Source: Ichthyophonus hoferi
Taxonomy: Eukaryota; Opisthokonta; Ichthyosporea; Ichthyophonida; Ichthyophonidae
Assembly: GCA_002751075.1 (NCBI GenBank)
Contig: NAOQ01000463.1
Location: 33,419 to 59,671 of the forward strand
DNA length: 26,253 nucleotides
Direction: 5' to 3'
Part shown: one piece after another, positions 1 through 10,135 of the stretch
Layout: each line of letters begins with the position of its first letter
Position numbering within the stretch: the first letter of the stretch is position 1
Notes under the pieces: generated by a model
What the model was told of the DNA's origin: nothing
Seen by the model: only the letters and a program-made list of their open reading frames with translations
Database searches by the model: none
Position numbers and translations under genes: made by a program

Positions 1-40
1 TATGTATGTATGTATGTATGTATATATATATGTATATATG

Positions 41-71
<31 letters not shown>

Positions 72-80
72 ATATATATT
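1..80. repeat. TATG/TATA microsatellite
   Basis: Tandem TATG tetramers alternate with TA runs. The repeat lies upstream of the first recognisable exon and so probably sits in an intron of the gene that ends at 1598. Confidence 0.9.
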
Positions 81-252
81 GCTGTACACATTTTTATCTG
101 TCTATATATCTATGTTGAATATGTAGTATCCATTAGGTTTACTCTCCTGTATCTACTATATGTACTCTACATATAAGATAATAGATATAGTTTAAGTTAT
201 CACTACGTAATTATTACGTCATAGAATATCATGACTATCGTCTCCTCCTTAG

Positions 253-1598
253 CTGCTATGCATTGGTTGTTCTGCAGTGGTTACTATGCATCTAACCCGA
301 ATGATATGAAACCAATAATAATACAGAGTATAGAGGAGGGTTGGAGAAAGGAGATGGAGCGACGAAGGATTCTATTGGAGGAGGAGGGAATGAGACAGAG
401 AAATAGAGCCATGTTATTGGTTGAGAAGACGGTGGGGGAGACAGAAGGAGTGGTTACTATGGGGATACGGTTGCTAGATAATATTATTAAACAGGTAGAG
501 TGGATTGGGTGTAGTATATAGTGTACGTATATATTGATATGTTTATATTGATAAACCAGTAGACAAAGCTATATTAAAATTATAAATGCATTTTATATTG
601 ATATATTTACCGGTAACCAAATTTTAAATTTTAAATGCAACATGCAGATTGAAATTATCATTAACTATATATATATATATACTATACTGCTATAGATTAT
701 GTACTATATATATTGGAATTAATTTTAATTTTAATAACGTTCAATAATATGGGATTACAGGTTCATTATAGGGCATGCTTTACCCCTATACACCTTTACT
801 ATGGCCAATCAATATTCGTAACTATAAATACTCTGTGACAGAGACCAATCAGCTTGTGCATATTGTGTATGAATTGATTAATTAATGGTATCATTAAAAT
901 TTCTACATTAATTAGAACATTTGTCGTGCTACCTTACGTAATGCCTATGTATGTATGTGTGTGTTCGTGTATATATTGTAATGTATTGGATTCATGCTTT
1001 TCCTTAATTAATCCTAATCTGGAATAATTACTAAATATGGTTAATTGCAGGGTCAACAAATAGAAATGCAAGGTATAGCAACCAACCCTGCCGTTTTACT
1101 TCGTTTTATCAAGAATAATTTACCAATCGGTGAGGTTAAACAGCAGCCATTTGAATTTCATTGGGTAGATTCTACCAATGAGAATGAAGGAATTATAAGT
1201 GAGGTATGTGGATGGAATATGGTTGAATTTAATTGAGTGGAAGTCAAGAGAATCTATGGTTGTATATTACTTTATATTATTTACTGAGGTAGGATTGGAT
1301 TGTTTTATTATTGGACGATTATATGGCTATTTTAACATATGTTTACCTATCCTATCATAACATATTATTTAAAATTATCCGAGTATAGTATATTAACAAA
1401 AGATAAATTTATTTCTAAATACTTTACTACACGTCACTTCTAGCCCTACTTTTATACTCAATCAGATTTTATCTACTAATCTGTGTATGGTTATATTATT
1501 ATATTGGGCTATATTACTATATTTGACTATATTACCCTATATTACTATATTTGGCACAGGTGGATGACAATGGCATCAATGAATCAGAACAAAGTTAA
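253..1598 (+). CDS. 3' end of an unrecognised gene, three exons
   Basis: Three exons are predicted: 253-494, 1051-1203 and 1560-1598, ending in TAA at 1596-1598. The first follows a pyrimidine-rich acceptor (ctcctccttag) and ends at a gtagag donor. The second lies between gcag and gtatgt, and the last begins after ggcacag. Phases agree: the first two junctions are phase 0 and the stop falls in frame. The roughly 143 visible residues include a basic and acidic helical stretch (EEGWRKEMERRR, then LLEEEGMRQRNR) that could form a coiled coil. A segment reading GQQIEMQGIATNPAVLLRFI and an acidic tail rich in Asn, Glu and Ser follow. The order of helix, then a Gly-containing segment, weakly recalls the B-box C-terminal coiled coil of TRIM-like proteins. 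That is only a resemblance, and I assign no function. The 5' part lies outside the window. Confidence 0.6.
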
Positions 1599-2545
1599 GT
1601 TACTCACCAATAGTAAAAGAGTAACATTTTTAAAATGGTCCAATTATAATTATGCGAAAGGTTGAATGGACAGATTGATTGGTTAAGAAGATTAGGCTCA
1701 GGACATACATGTCTATTTGCTGTTATATTATTATGTATATGTTATGATTTAGCTAATCATAGTCAGTTTCAGCACCTCAAAATTGAAAAGTGAACTGGTC
1801 TCCTCTACAGTGGTATTTCTCTTGTAACATGAGGACCATTTCTAAGGGTTTATTACTGACTTTCTTAGGCATTTCTTAGGTATTTATTGTTATTCACTTA
1901 TTTATTAATCTATTTATAATTGTACAAAAGCCGTGCACTCATCCCTAAATGTAATATCATACATGATAAATTAGTTGGCATGGCAACGACTGTGTGAAAA
2001 TCAATGTAGTCTGACCAATAATATGTACATTTATATCACTTTTCTTGGCACTGGTGTCATGGGTATCACGAGTGGTTAAAATAGGATGTCTTGATTTAGA
2101 TTGTTAGGGTTTGTACATTATAATCAGTTGGGAGTCCTCATTCAGATGAAAAGACATAGTATTAAAGATAACTTGCTGAAGTGCAGGAAAGACCATCAAT
2201 CAAAACCAAGTCGCATTGACTATAAAAGGATTAGTTTGTAAAAAAACAATTAAGCAGTTGAATTATAAATACAAGAAAAGACATCACTTACATTTAGATT
2301 TTAATTCATTTTGCAATTCATTCAATTCATTGGTGAATCTTACATAGAGTGGCAAGGGATTGCTATTTAAATCTGTCGGATGAGAAACCGGTTCAAGGCA
2401 GATCTGCAATTAAAATGATAACTGTGCCAGGCCAATATAAGCTCGTCTACTGAACAAGGGGATAAGCACAATCAAGGATTATGGAACCAAGTGACAACTG
2501 TTCATTTTATTATCACAACCAATACTACAGCACCTTCCACACTTC
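1599..2545. other. Intergenic stretch, no gene seen
   Basis: AT-rich sequence with stop codons in every frame and no exon-like block beyond the end of the preceding gene. No clear AATAAA was found close behind the stop at 1598. Confidence 0.6.
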
Positions 2546-2546
2546 C

Positions 2547-2752
2547 ATAGTATAGTATAGTATAGTAGAGTATAGTAGAGATAGTATAGTATAACAAAAT
2601 ATAGTATAATATAGTATAGTATAATAGAGTATAGTTAGTATAGTATAGTATAACAAAATACAATATAATATAGTATAGTATAGTAGAATAGAGTAGAGTA
2701 TAGTAGAGTGGAGTAGAGTATAGTATTATAGTATATTATAGTGTAGTATATA
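2547..2752. repeat. TATAG pentanucleotide microsatellite, about 200 bases
   Basis: Long imperfect tandem array of TATAG with interspersed TAGAG and TATAACAAAATA variants. A minus-strand open frame across it reads as repeating Tyr/Ile/Leu and is an artefact of the repeat. Confidence 0.93.
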
Positions 2753-3394
2753 TGAGCAATGATAGTAGTAATGGAAACCATAACACCAACACTACAAAAA
2801 ATGTGCCTGACAGACATCAGTAAGTAAGGCCAGGGAATATAGACAATCAATCACCCATGAATTCCAATAATTAGCCTGCTGTTTATTCTCAGCCAAGGAA
2901 AAATTTCCAAAATGACTACAGGCAACAACAGGTACCCTACAGTCAAGATATCTAGGTTACATAAGGTAATTCGCTTTCGGGAAGGAAATTTTCTGCACTA
3001 TATTATGCCCACAGCACCTATGCAAGAAGACAGTATGTCCCACCAGAAGGGTCCAGTGGCTTCTATGGACAAAAGATTCTGTGCCAATATCATTTTGGGC
3101 TGCCATAAGATGGTAATTATGACCCATACTACTTCGGAGGTCCAGGTGTGGGCAGAGTGGCCCACGCGGACAGCAACGGCCAGGACCATCAAAGGGTCAG
3201 CAACTCAGGGAATAGTCAGCCACAAGAGGGTACTGTTCTACTCAACCTATGGTCGCAGAAGGGCGATATGACGATGCATCATCAGATGTCCACTTCACTC
3301 CTTAAAACTCCTACTGATATGCCTCAGTTAGTTCAATTAAACTATGAGTGCAATACCTGCAGCTATGCACTATGGGAATCAATCTTTGCAGTGC
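2753..3394 (+). pseudogene. Degraded coding-like region, family not recognised
   Basis: Several stretches read like old protein-coding sequence rich in Asn, Gln, Tyr and Gly (for example NDYRQQQVPYSQD and YDPYYFGGPGVG), but the region is clearly broken. The composition would suit a low-complexity RNA-binding or gag-like protein. I could not place it in a family and do not decide between host gene and element. It ends where the long-inverted-repeat element begins at about 3398, and similar debris continues beyond that element, so the element may have inserted into it. Confidence 0.35.
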
Positions 3395-3397
3395 ATA

Positions 3398-3932
3398 CAG
3401 GTTTAAGTTCTGATTAATTGATTATCTTGTGTGAAAATCTGTGATCGAGATCGTGATCTGATTAATCGCTGATTAATGATTAATCTATCGTTGTATAGCT
3501 TAATCTCCGCCCCATCCGTATTGGTTGTGGTTGATGGTGATTGATGATGGTTGATGATTGAGATTAATCCGTGCTTAATCTAGGCCTATCGATGATTGCT
3601 GAGATTAATCTGTATTTAATATATGGTTAATCGATGATTGTATAGATTGGTCAAAAAATGTTTTATGTTTTGTGAATTACTCAACCACTAACCTCTCACT
3701 GATTGGTTAATGTTATCAAATAGAGAATTATTAATCAGTTAGGGATCATTGGATTAGCGGTACAAAACTATTTATAGGTAAGTTTTAAAATTAATAGTAA
3801 TTAGCTTTCACAAAGTCTTAGATTATGGTTATCGATTCGATTGTGACCAGCAAGGGCTTTTAAGGCAGAGGCTTTAGCTTTAAATTTAGAGCTTTATTCC
3901 TTTAATTTATTGTTTCTTATATTAACCTGGGA
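3398..3932 (+). repeat. Left terminal inverted repeat, with extra TTAATC-rich block
   Basis: Outer segment 3398-3434 and inner segment about 3673-3932 pair with the right arm. Between them lie about 240 bases carrying repeated TTAATC/GATTAA and GATGATTG motifs that have no counterpart in the right arm. Confidence 0.7.
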
Positions 3933-4611
3933 TATACCCTCCTAGGACATCACTTATTAGAGCACTTTACTGTTTCTTAAGCATTAGTGTTAAGTTTTGG
4001 ACCCAGTGTAAACGGGTACCATTCGGATTACTCTATTATCTTCATCTATTCAAAAAAAAATTACCATATTAAGTACACGGACTGGTTTTCAGTACATCGG
4101 CGGGAACTATATAACGCCTACTCAGGTCTCATACAAGGACAGAAAAAATATAATAAACTTAATATTAAAAGCTTAGTAATTTGATGTATTTTTTAGTATG
4201 TCTAAGGCCAAGTTGTCAATGAAACCTAAGTCCTCCAAATGACACTTACTATAAAAAGTGTTGGAACCAAAGCATTCAATTTTTATTATTATTTTTTATT
4301 ACAGCGTGTTTCTTTATGATACTGGACCCGCGCCTGGGGAAATCGGTACCACATGCGCATCAATAATTAGTCTTATTTTGGTTAATCGAATACTGTTCCA
4401 TAATAAGCAGATCTATTTTTTTCAATATGTGGCGGCACATGTATATGAACACTTTTACATCAATGAGAAAATGAGTTAATTTTCCATCTAAACAAGGCAT
4501 TGCGGTAAGATTGGACAATTCTAATGGGTGTCTGTGACCTTCGTGAGTTGGATTAGGCAATAATAATTTTTCCAAACAGGAGTTAACCATATTTGATAAA
4601 GATTCGAAAAA

Positions 4612-4621
4612 TATATAAAAG
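4612..4621 (+). promoter_or_regulatory. TATA-like box before a short open frame
   Basis: TATATAAAAG lies about 75 bases upstream of the ATG at 4696, inside the inverted-repeat element. In AT-rich DNA a chance match is likely. Confidence 0.25.
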
Positions 4622-4695
4622 GAAAAAAAAACAACCAATAAAAGACTCTGTTTTCAGTTGTCCACATTTATTGTTTAATTTATGCTTTTTATATT

Positions 4696-4839
4696 ATGTC
4701 TGTAGTTGTCAAAGAGTTTGAAATAGATAATTCATATGCTGTACTTGAACACCAACTAGTTGAGTCTGATTTTTATTTGCCCAACAATAATAATACAGTA
4801 TTTATTACATACACAATATACCGCCGGGTAAGAAGCTAA
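4696..4839 (+). CDS. Short open frame (47 codons) inside the inverted-repeat element
   Basis: The frame opens MSVVVKEFEIDNSYAVLEHQ and has a non-repetitive, coding-like composition unlike the surrounding AT-rich sequence. It is too short to identify, and nothing in it points to a known family. It may be the remnant of a protein once carried by the element, or chance. Confidence 0.25.
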   Translation: MSVVVKEFEIDNSYAVLEHQLVESDFYLPNNNNTVFITYTIYRRVRS

Positions 4840-4959
4840 AAATTTCTATATTCATTGATCAACGGAGAGAAATCCAAGAGCAGCTAACTAGAGCTTTAGC
4901 CTGCCCTCTGCCTGAGTACGAGCACCTAATAGAACTCAGTACAACAGATACTAGTTTTA

Positions 4960-5243
4960 TTTACAATAAGAAGCAATAAATTAAAAGAATAAAGCCCCAA
5001 GTTAAAAGCTAAAACATGTGCTTTAAAAGCCCTTGCTGGTTACGATCGAATCGATAACCATAATCTAAGACTTTGTAAAAGTTAATTACTATTAGTTAAA
5101 ACATACCTATAAATAGTCTTATATCGCTAATCCAATGATCCCTAACTGATTAATAATTCTAAGTTTGATAACAGGAACCAATCAATGAGAGGTTAGTGAC
5201 TCAGTATTCACACAAGATATTAAATTAATCTAAATTTAAACAG
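4960..5243 (-). repeat. Right terminal inverted repeat
   Basis: Inverted copy of the left arm. It reads AAGCCCTTGCTGGTTACGAT at about 5026-5045 where the left arm carries the complement at about 3847-3866. The outermost bases ATTTAAA face the CAGG at 5242-5245. Confidence 0.75.
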
Positions 5244-5245
5244 GT

Positions 5246-5940
5246 ACTGGCTTAATATAACAGCAAGCAGCACTGAGCAATTGTGTACAATAAAGAAATA
5301 TGTAAGGACTTTAACAGAGAGTATCAGAACTGTTCTCCACAAGAGGATTTTGGCTAGAAGTGATCAACACAGTTACCTACAACACCTACTCTTTCAACCT
5401 AACTTCTACAACATTTTGCCTGGAGCCTTCACACTATTATTATTGCGGCACAGCAAGATATCACCTTCTTTTCAGTGCTTGCATGACATTAAAGCCAAGA
5501 TAATCATCTACAAGTCAGCCAAGTCTAAGCTGGCACCTAAAGGGAATTAAGAAATATATTTTGGACCTCACAACAACTCTGTAACATATTGAGTATGTCT
5601 ACCAGAAAAGGAGGAAGATCATCCTAAGTTATAATTTGAAGTTTTATGAGAACTTCTTCCTTCTAGTCAAGAACGGGAATGGGCAGTATCAAGCAGAGTA
5701 GAAAGAAATGACAGCCGAAGAGTCAACTTTAGAGGCCTTCATTCCTGCCAAAAAGGTGATAATTGGAATAATCAATGAATCTGAGATCAATCCAAGAGAG
5801 AAGCCAACCCTAATTCTGGCAACAGGCTCAGATTCAAAATTCTATGAAAGTAGCATAGTGCCACTGTCACCAAATGTAAAAAACCCACTGAATGGTTTAA
5901 AAAATAACTTAGAGCTAAATTTAAAGATGAATTAGGGACG
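5246..5940 (+). pseudogene. Degraded coding-like debris right of the inverted-repeat element
   Basis: Open stretches at 5281-5550 and 5708-5935 and neighbouring frames have a coding-like composition, including an Asn/Arg/Ser-rich part. No domain was recognised. This may be the same broken gene or element that lies left of 3398, split by the insertion. That link is inferred only from position and similar character. Confidence 0.25.
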
Positions 5941-6566
5941 CCCAGAGAATGTCAAGGCTGACTAATCAAGAACAGCATATAGAGAACCACTTTCGGAAGA
6001 CAGCTCTGGGTATTGTTTGATTGACGTGGTCTACATCGTTTGGGTGTGTTTTAGATTTTGTGAATCCTGTGATCATGATGTTTTTTATCATAACATTATC
6101 AAACGGACTTGTATTATTTGTTAGTTGTTACATATATTTATATTTGGCAACTCCATTGGTCGTCAGTGGACTAACATAATTTCCTGAGAAGTATAAAACT
6201 TACTTATGAGCTACTTAATAATAATACTGGGTTTTATTTTTTGTTTTTTGCCCTGCTTGCAGATCATGTCTACTATTCATATTAAAATGTGCTACATTTA
6301 TTGATAATTAAACAATGTCTCAACATATATGTATATAATCATCACATTGTTATTGTAATGTCTAGTTCTCCTTTAGCACTCGAACACAATAATCAGTGTC
6401 CAGTTTTCTCGCTTGTTTGGAAATTAGGGAACTGTCTACTAATATTAAATAGTGTTAAAACAAAAATATTTAAATGATTTAGGTATTTCTTTATATAACT
6501 ATAAATATTTAATATTATTAGCAATTATTATTGCATATGTAGCCTGGAAAAATAGTTAATGCAATT
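5941..6566. other. Intergenic stretch, nothing recognised
   Basis: AT-rich sequence. The open frame at 6289-6477 shows no recognisable domain and no splice or start context that supports it. Confidence 0.5.
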
Positions 6567-6865
6567 TGTTGATGTTGCAATCCAAGAATCCAAGATTCTA
6601 TCAAAATAAAACCAGTCAATAGTAGAAAACCTGCAACTATATAATAAGCCATTTGGGGTCCAGATAACACATTACTTAGGCATTCTGCCTAAGGCAAGTC
6701 CTGCTGACCTGTTTATTAATAAAAATGTCTTAGCATATCTGTACTCCGTATACGCAAAGGGATATATTAAAAAGCCCCATAATTTGGTATTCTCTCTCCC
6801 TCTCAACGAATATAGGTCACAGGAACGCTTGTGTCTCCACTTCTTATTCCAGCATGGTAGCAGAG
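6567..6865 (+). mobile_element. Candidate Copia-type LTR end plus primer binding site (fossil)
   Basis: The 11-mer TGGTAGCAGAG at 6855-6865 is the complement of the 3' end of animal initiator tRNA-Met (CTCTGCTACCA), the usual primer of many Copia elements. It directly follows CA at 6853-6854, as expected for the end of a 5' LTR. A plausible LTR start TGTTG lies at 6567, giving an LTR of about 288 bases with an AATAAA-like signal (about 6719). No matching second LTR was found by eye, so the left edge is a guess. It could be the 5' end of the element whose reverse transcriptase remnant lies near 11640, but the distance and intervening insertions leave this open. Confidence 0.42.
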
Positions 6866-7440
6866 AAAGCTTATAAAGTTTATCATGATCACAAAGCCTG
6901 GTAATTCTATTAAATCAACGATCCACGTATGCCAAAAGCACTTCATCCCAACTCTACATCCATTTACTGATCTCTACGTGTAGAGACTCAATTTTATTAA
7001 ACCTATACAGTCTTCAAATCTGCATTAAAACTATCAACATTTCCAGCTTCAAAGTGATACCAAGGTTCAACAACTGGCCATCACCCATATATCACCTCAA
7101 CCGTCAGCCGCCAGACGCCAGATGCCAGATGCTAGAAACAGGTGAAAGCAATCCTTTATGACAATATACTATGCGTATGTAAATACACACTTGCCCGTAC
7201 TATTTTTATTTTTTAATGTTCTAATAATAATAATATTGCTAAATCACAACCTGATTATTAGCTAATCACATACTTCCTTACCTACCTATGTAACAAATTA
7301 AATATTTTTTCCAGTGCATAGCTTCAACAACAACCAGTTGGAACTACGTGTGTCTGACATTTTATAATATCTTGGAAATAGCATATTTCTTAAGTAATAT
7401 GTCTGATGTTGATGTTAATTCAAGTATAACTATGAGCATT
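6866..7440. other. Possible internal retroelement remnant, no domain seen
   Basis: The sequence following the primer binding site. No gag-like zinc knuckle or other motif was recognised. Confidence 0.3.
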
Positions 7441-7553
7441 GGCTAGATTATATTGACTTACTACATGCACTAACTAGATTATAGTGGCTTAGTACATGAA
7501 CCGGCTAGATTCTAATGGCCTACTACGCGCACTGGCTGGATCGTATTGGCTTC
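7441..7553. repeat. 31-base tandem repeat, about 3.6 copies
   Basis: Units begin at 7441, 7472, 7503 and 7534, an exact 31-base period. Each opens with a GGCTAGATT-like core followed by TGGCTTAcTAC-like bases; the last copy is partial. The units differ from one another at several positions, so the array is old. Confidence 0.85.
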
Positions 7554-8790
7554 CAGAAACAGGATGGCCAATACTTCGCTTTTCGGAAAGATACATTAAT
7601 AGTATTTTATCAGTTTTATATCATGTTTATTATTGCTAAATGTATAATTATTAAAGACATAACGTTAGACGTTTTATTTAACAAATTAATATAGTATATA
7701 TTATATCTGTTATCTGTAGTATCAAAAAAAAATACCTATCAGATTTATCTAAAATATTTTTAAATCACCCAGGATAAATCCTGAAAGATAAACCCCTAAG
7801 CAAGGGGTATATGTAACTGCCGGCAATTTATGAACAAATTAAAAATTATGGTTTCATAATTCCGGATTCATTTTTTTAAGTACTTCTAGTAAGAAAAGTA
7901 CTTGGTGTTTAGGAAATAGTTATAATGGTAAATGCCACTAACTACAATTTGTTGTTCTAAAATGTCTCTGCTACCCAACTCCGAATACCTTCTGAGTTTT
8001 CAGGAAGTAGACGCCAAGAGCTAAAGCCAAAGCCGGAGCAAATAAGAGCATTTAACATACCGTGTGATGAGCTGTCTTTTGTTTTGTTTTTTAATTGGGT
8101 GCCATGCCTCAGTCACTTCCATATATGTATTAGAATATTGTTTGACAAATATTAGATGAAAGCAAAATATTGTGCCACAAACGTATTTGTATATACCTAT
8201 AACGGTAGTGTACATATATACAGGCATGCGGGGTTTCTGCATATACTTGGGTGTACCGGGGGCCGCATATATGTGAGCGGCTGGGGTTTCTTTTTCGATT
8301 GTTGTTTTCTTTAATACTTCGGTTCACAGCGGGTGTTGTTTTTTTTTTGATCCGTATTGCTGTGCTCAATAATCTAAATAGAACCAATCAGCAATATTGT
8401 CATTGACTAATACAATTTGTAAAAGATAACAGGAACTCACTAGGAATGAATGTCTAAATTTATCTCAATAAGGGTTATACAATTGCCTGCAATTTTGCAA
8501 GGGGATCAGAGCGCAGTAAACCAAATTAAGAACACGGAAACTGCGATTTCATTCCCATTTGAAGCCAAATTCACTTTTTTTCTCTTGGGGGCTGCCACCC
8601 CAAATCCCTACATTTCCATTAAAATATTCAATACTTTCTAAATATATTTTATAACCCAAATCCTAAACTCTAACCTTGCCACTATATTATTCAGAGAAAA
8701 TATATTCTAACCCAAACATGCTTATATTGCCATTTATTTATTGACTTGAATAGGTGACGATGAGGGTCATCATATCTTTAAATACATTTT
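7554..8790. other. Intergenic stretch, no supported gene
   Basis: Two overlapping minus-strand open frames at 8021-8387 and a plus-strand one at 8450-8641 show no recognisable domain and have the composition of random AT-rich sequence. Confidence 0.5.
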
Positions 8791-8791
8791 C

Positions 8792-9600
8792 TTAACGACA
8801 TTCTCGCCTCCACATGTACTCTGCTAGACAGCTGTCAGGCTTTTTGAGGAGTGTCCCAGGTTGCCTTTTGTTGCGCTCTTTAAGGTCTCTCTACATCCTC
8901 TCAATGCCCTGGGTGTGGATCGAAGGATGATCGGGTGATACAAAGTTAAACCAATGATTTGCCTTGTAGTGCACAATGCCCAAGTTGGACATGGCACCCC
9001 TATTGTAGGCGGACCAAGAGTTAAACATGGTGATGGTCCCTGGGGTTACATGTTTCTCAGTTTCTGTTAAAAGTGTTTCTTTTCTTCGATCCGGGACGGC
9101 AACCAGAAATCGTCTTCCTGTGTGGCGCTCAATGGCGTCGAAAATCCATTGTTGGGATTTTAGAACCCTGCTAACATTGCTCTTGTCTGTACTTCAGGGA
9201 GTCTCGTCTGTCTTAATTATGGCTTGTCTTCTCCAATCTTGGAAAAAGAGCACATTTTCTTGTAATTCACGATGATCTCCCTCACCTTGAAATTGAGGTT
9301 CACGATGTATAGTAGTAATCCCCAACTCCTTGCTCATTGATATGCACGAGCTTTGATGCTTACTCCAGTAATACACAAACGTTATTATCTTATGAAAAGG
9401 TACCTTGCAGTTCTTCAAAAATGATTCCTTTCAAATTGAACATTTCTCCCAATGTTCATGAGAACTATAGACCTAATTGTGTTGGTAGTCATGCATGACA
9501 TGAGATGGCCACGGTTGCGCTAACATTGTGAGACAAAAACTCCATGCCTCTTTAAAAATATTAGCGTTTCCTTTTCTGTGCTTGAAAGTGTAGAAATATT
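8792..9600 (-). pseudogene. Merlin-type (IS1016/ISXO2-like) DNA transposase, decayed
   Basis: Read on the minus strand, one frame from 9418 down to 8792 resembles the DDE transposase of Merlin elements, whose bacterial kin are IS1016/ISXO2. Visible landmarks are CKVPFHKIITFVYYWSKH (entry to the core), KTDET (first catalytic Asp), TGRRFLVAVPDR, HVTPGTITMFNSWSAY, HYKANHWFNFV, HTQGIERM (third acidic residue) and the C-terminal YMWRRE. The second catalytic position reads Asn (FNSW) where the family has Asp. The frame is interrupted by in-frame stops at 9194-9196 and at 8891-8893, the latter where the family has Trp, so the copy is dead. N-terminal remnants extend to about 9600 in mixed frames. 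Flanking terminal inverted repeats were not found by eye. Confidence 0.82.
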
Positions 9601-9897
9601 GATTTTTTGGTTTTCAATTATTATTATTTTTTCATAAAGGAAGAACATTTATATTTATTTAGGCGATTTAGGTGCAGCGATTGTAGTCCCAAATAACTGT
9701 TTTAAGGATTTGCCTGCCTTGACATTTCCGACTAAGAGTGTGGTACGAGTGTATTATGTATATAAAGGTATAAAGAGTTGGTTGACTATACAACATATAT
9801 AGTTGGGTCTGGGGCCTGGGGCCGAATGTTGTACTCCTCAGAGTATGTTTTAACGCTATTAGCTACTCTACATTATTAATCTGTTAATGTACTAGTA
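9601..9897. other. Region beyond the Merlin remnant, nothing recognised
   Basis: AT-rich apart from a short G-rich patch at about 9801-9825 (GGGTCTGGGGCCTGGGGCC). A terminal repeat of the transposon could lie here, but no partner was identified. Confidence 0.35.
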
Positions 9898-9904
9898 GTA
9901 GTTA

Positions 9905-10135
9905 ATACTCATGGCGAGATTAATTATAATGAACTGATTGGTACTCGTATAAACTTTATTGCATTCTTTAATAGTAGGCCAGGATTTGACCTCTTTTGAG
10001 TAGGATAATAATGACAAGATTAATTCTGGCTGGCTGATGCACGTAACAATTTAATCACATAAGTTAATAGTAGGCCAGAATTCAGCCTCTTATGAATGGG
10101 CTAATAATGGCGAGATTCATAATCTTAAGAGTGTG
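9905..10135. repeat. Imperfect 96-100-base tandem repeat, about 2.3 copies
   Basis: ATGGCGAGAT at 9911 recurs as ATGACAAGAT at 10011 and ATGGCGAGAT at 10107. TAGTAGGCCAG recurs at 9972 and 10068 (period 96), each time followed by a related GCCTCTT-like block. Confidence 0.75.

Larger units (their letters stand above)
3398..5243. mobile_element. Element with about 250-base terminal inverted repeats (foldback-like)
   Basis: The left arm (3398-3434 plus about 3673-3932) matches the reverse complement of the right arm (about 4960-5243) over roughly 280 bases with modest divergence. Shared blocks include the sequence around TCGATTCGAT (3831-3840 on the left, 5046-5055 inverted on the right) and TTAATCAGTTAGGGATCATT. 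Both outer ends start TTTAA and carry GATTAATT. The 4-mer CAGG abuts each end and could be a target-site duplication. The left arm has about 240 extra bases that the right arm lacks. The interior, about 1 kb, has short open frames but no transposase I recognise. The arms suggest a DNA transposon or foldback element; the superfamily is undetermined. It looks old and not intact. Confidence 0.7.

Noticed and set aside
2635-2850. Minus-strand open frame of 71 codons
   Set aside because: It is a translation of the TATAG microsatellite (repeating Tyr/Ile/Leu/Ser) and has no coding character.
4360-4638. 92-codon minus-strand open frame inside the inverted-repeat element
   Set aside because: Composition is partly coding-like but no family was recognised and a plus-strand frame overlaps it; not enough to call a gene.
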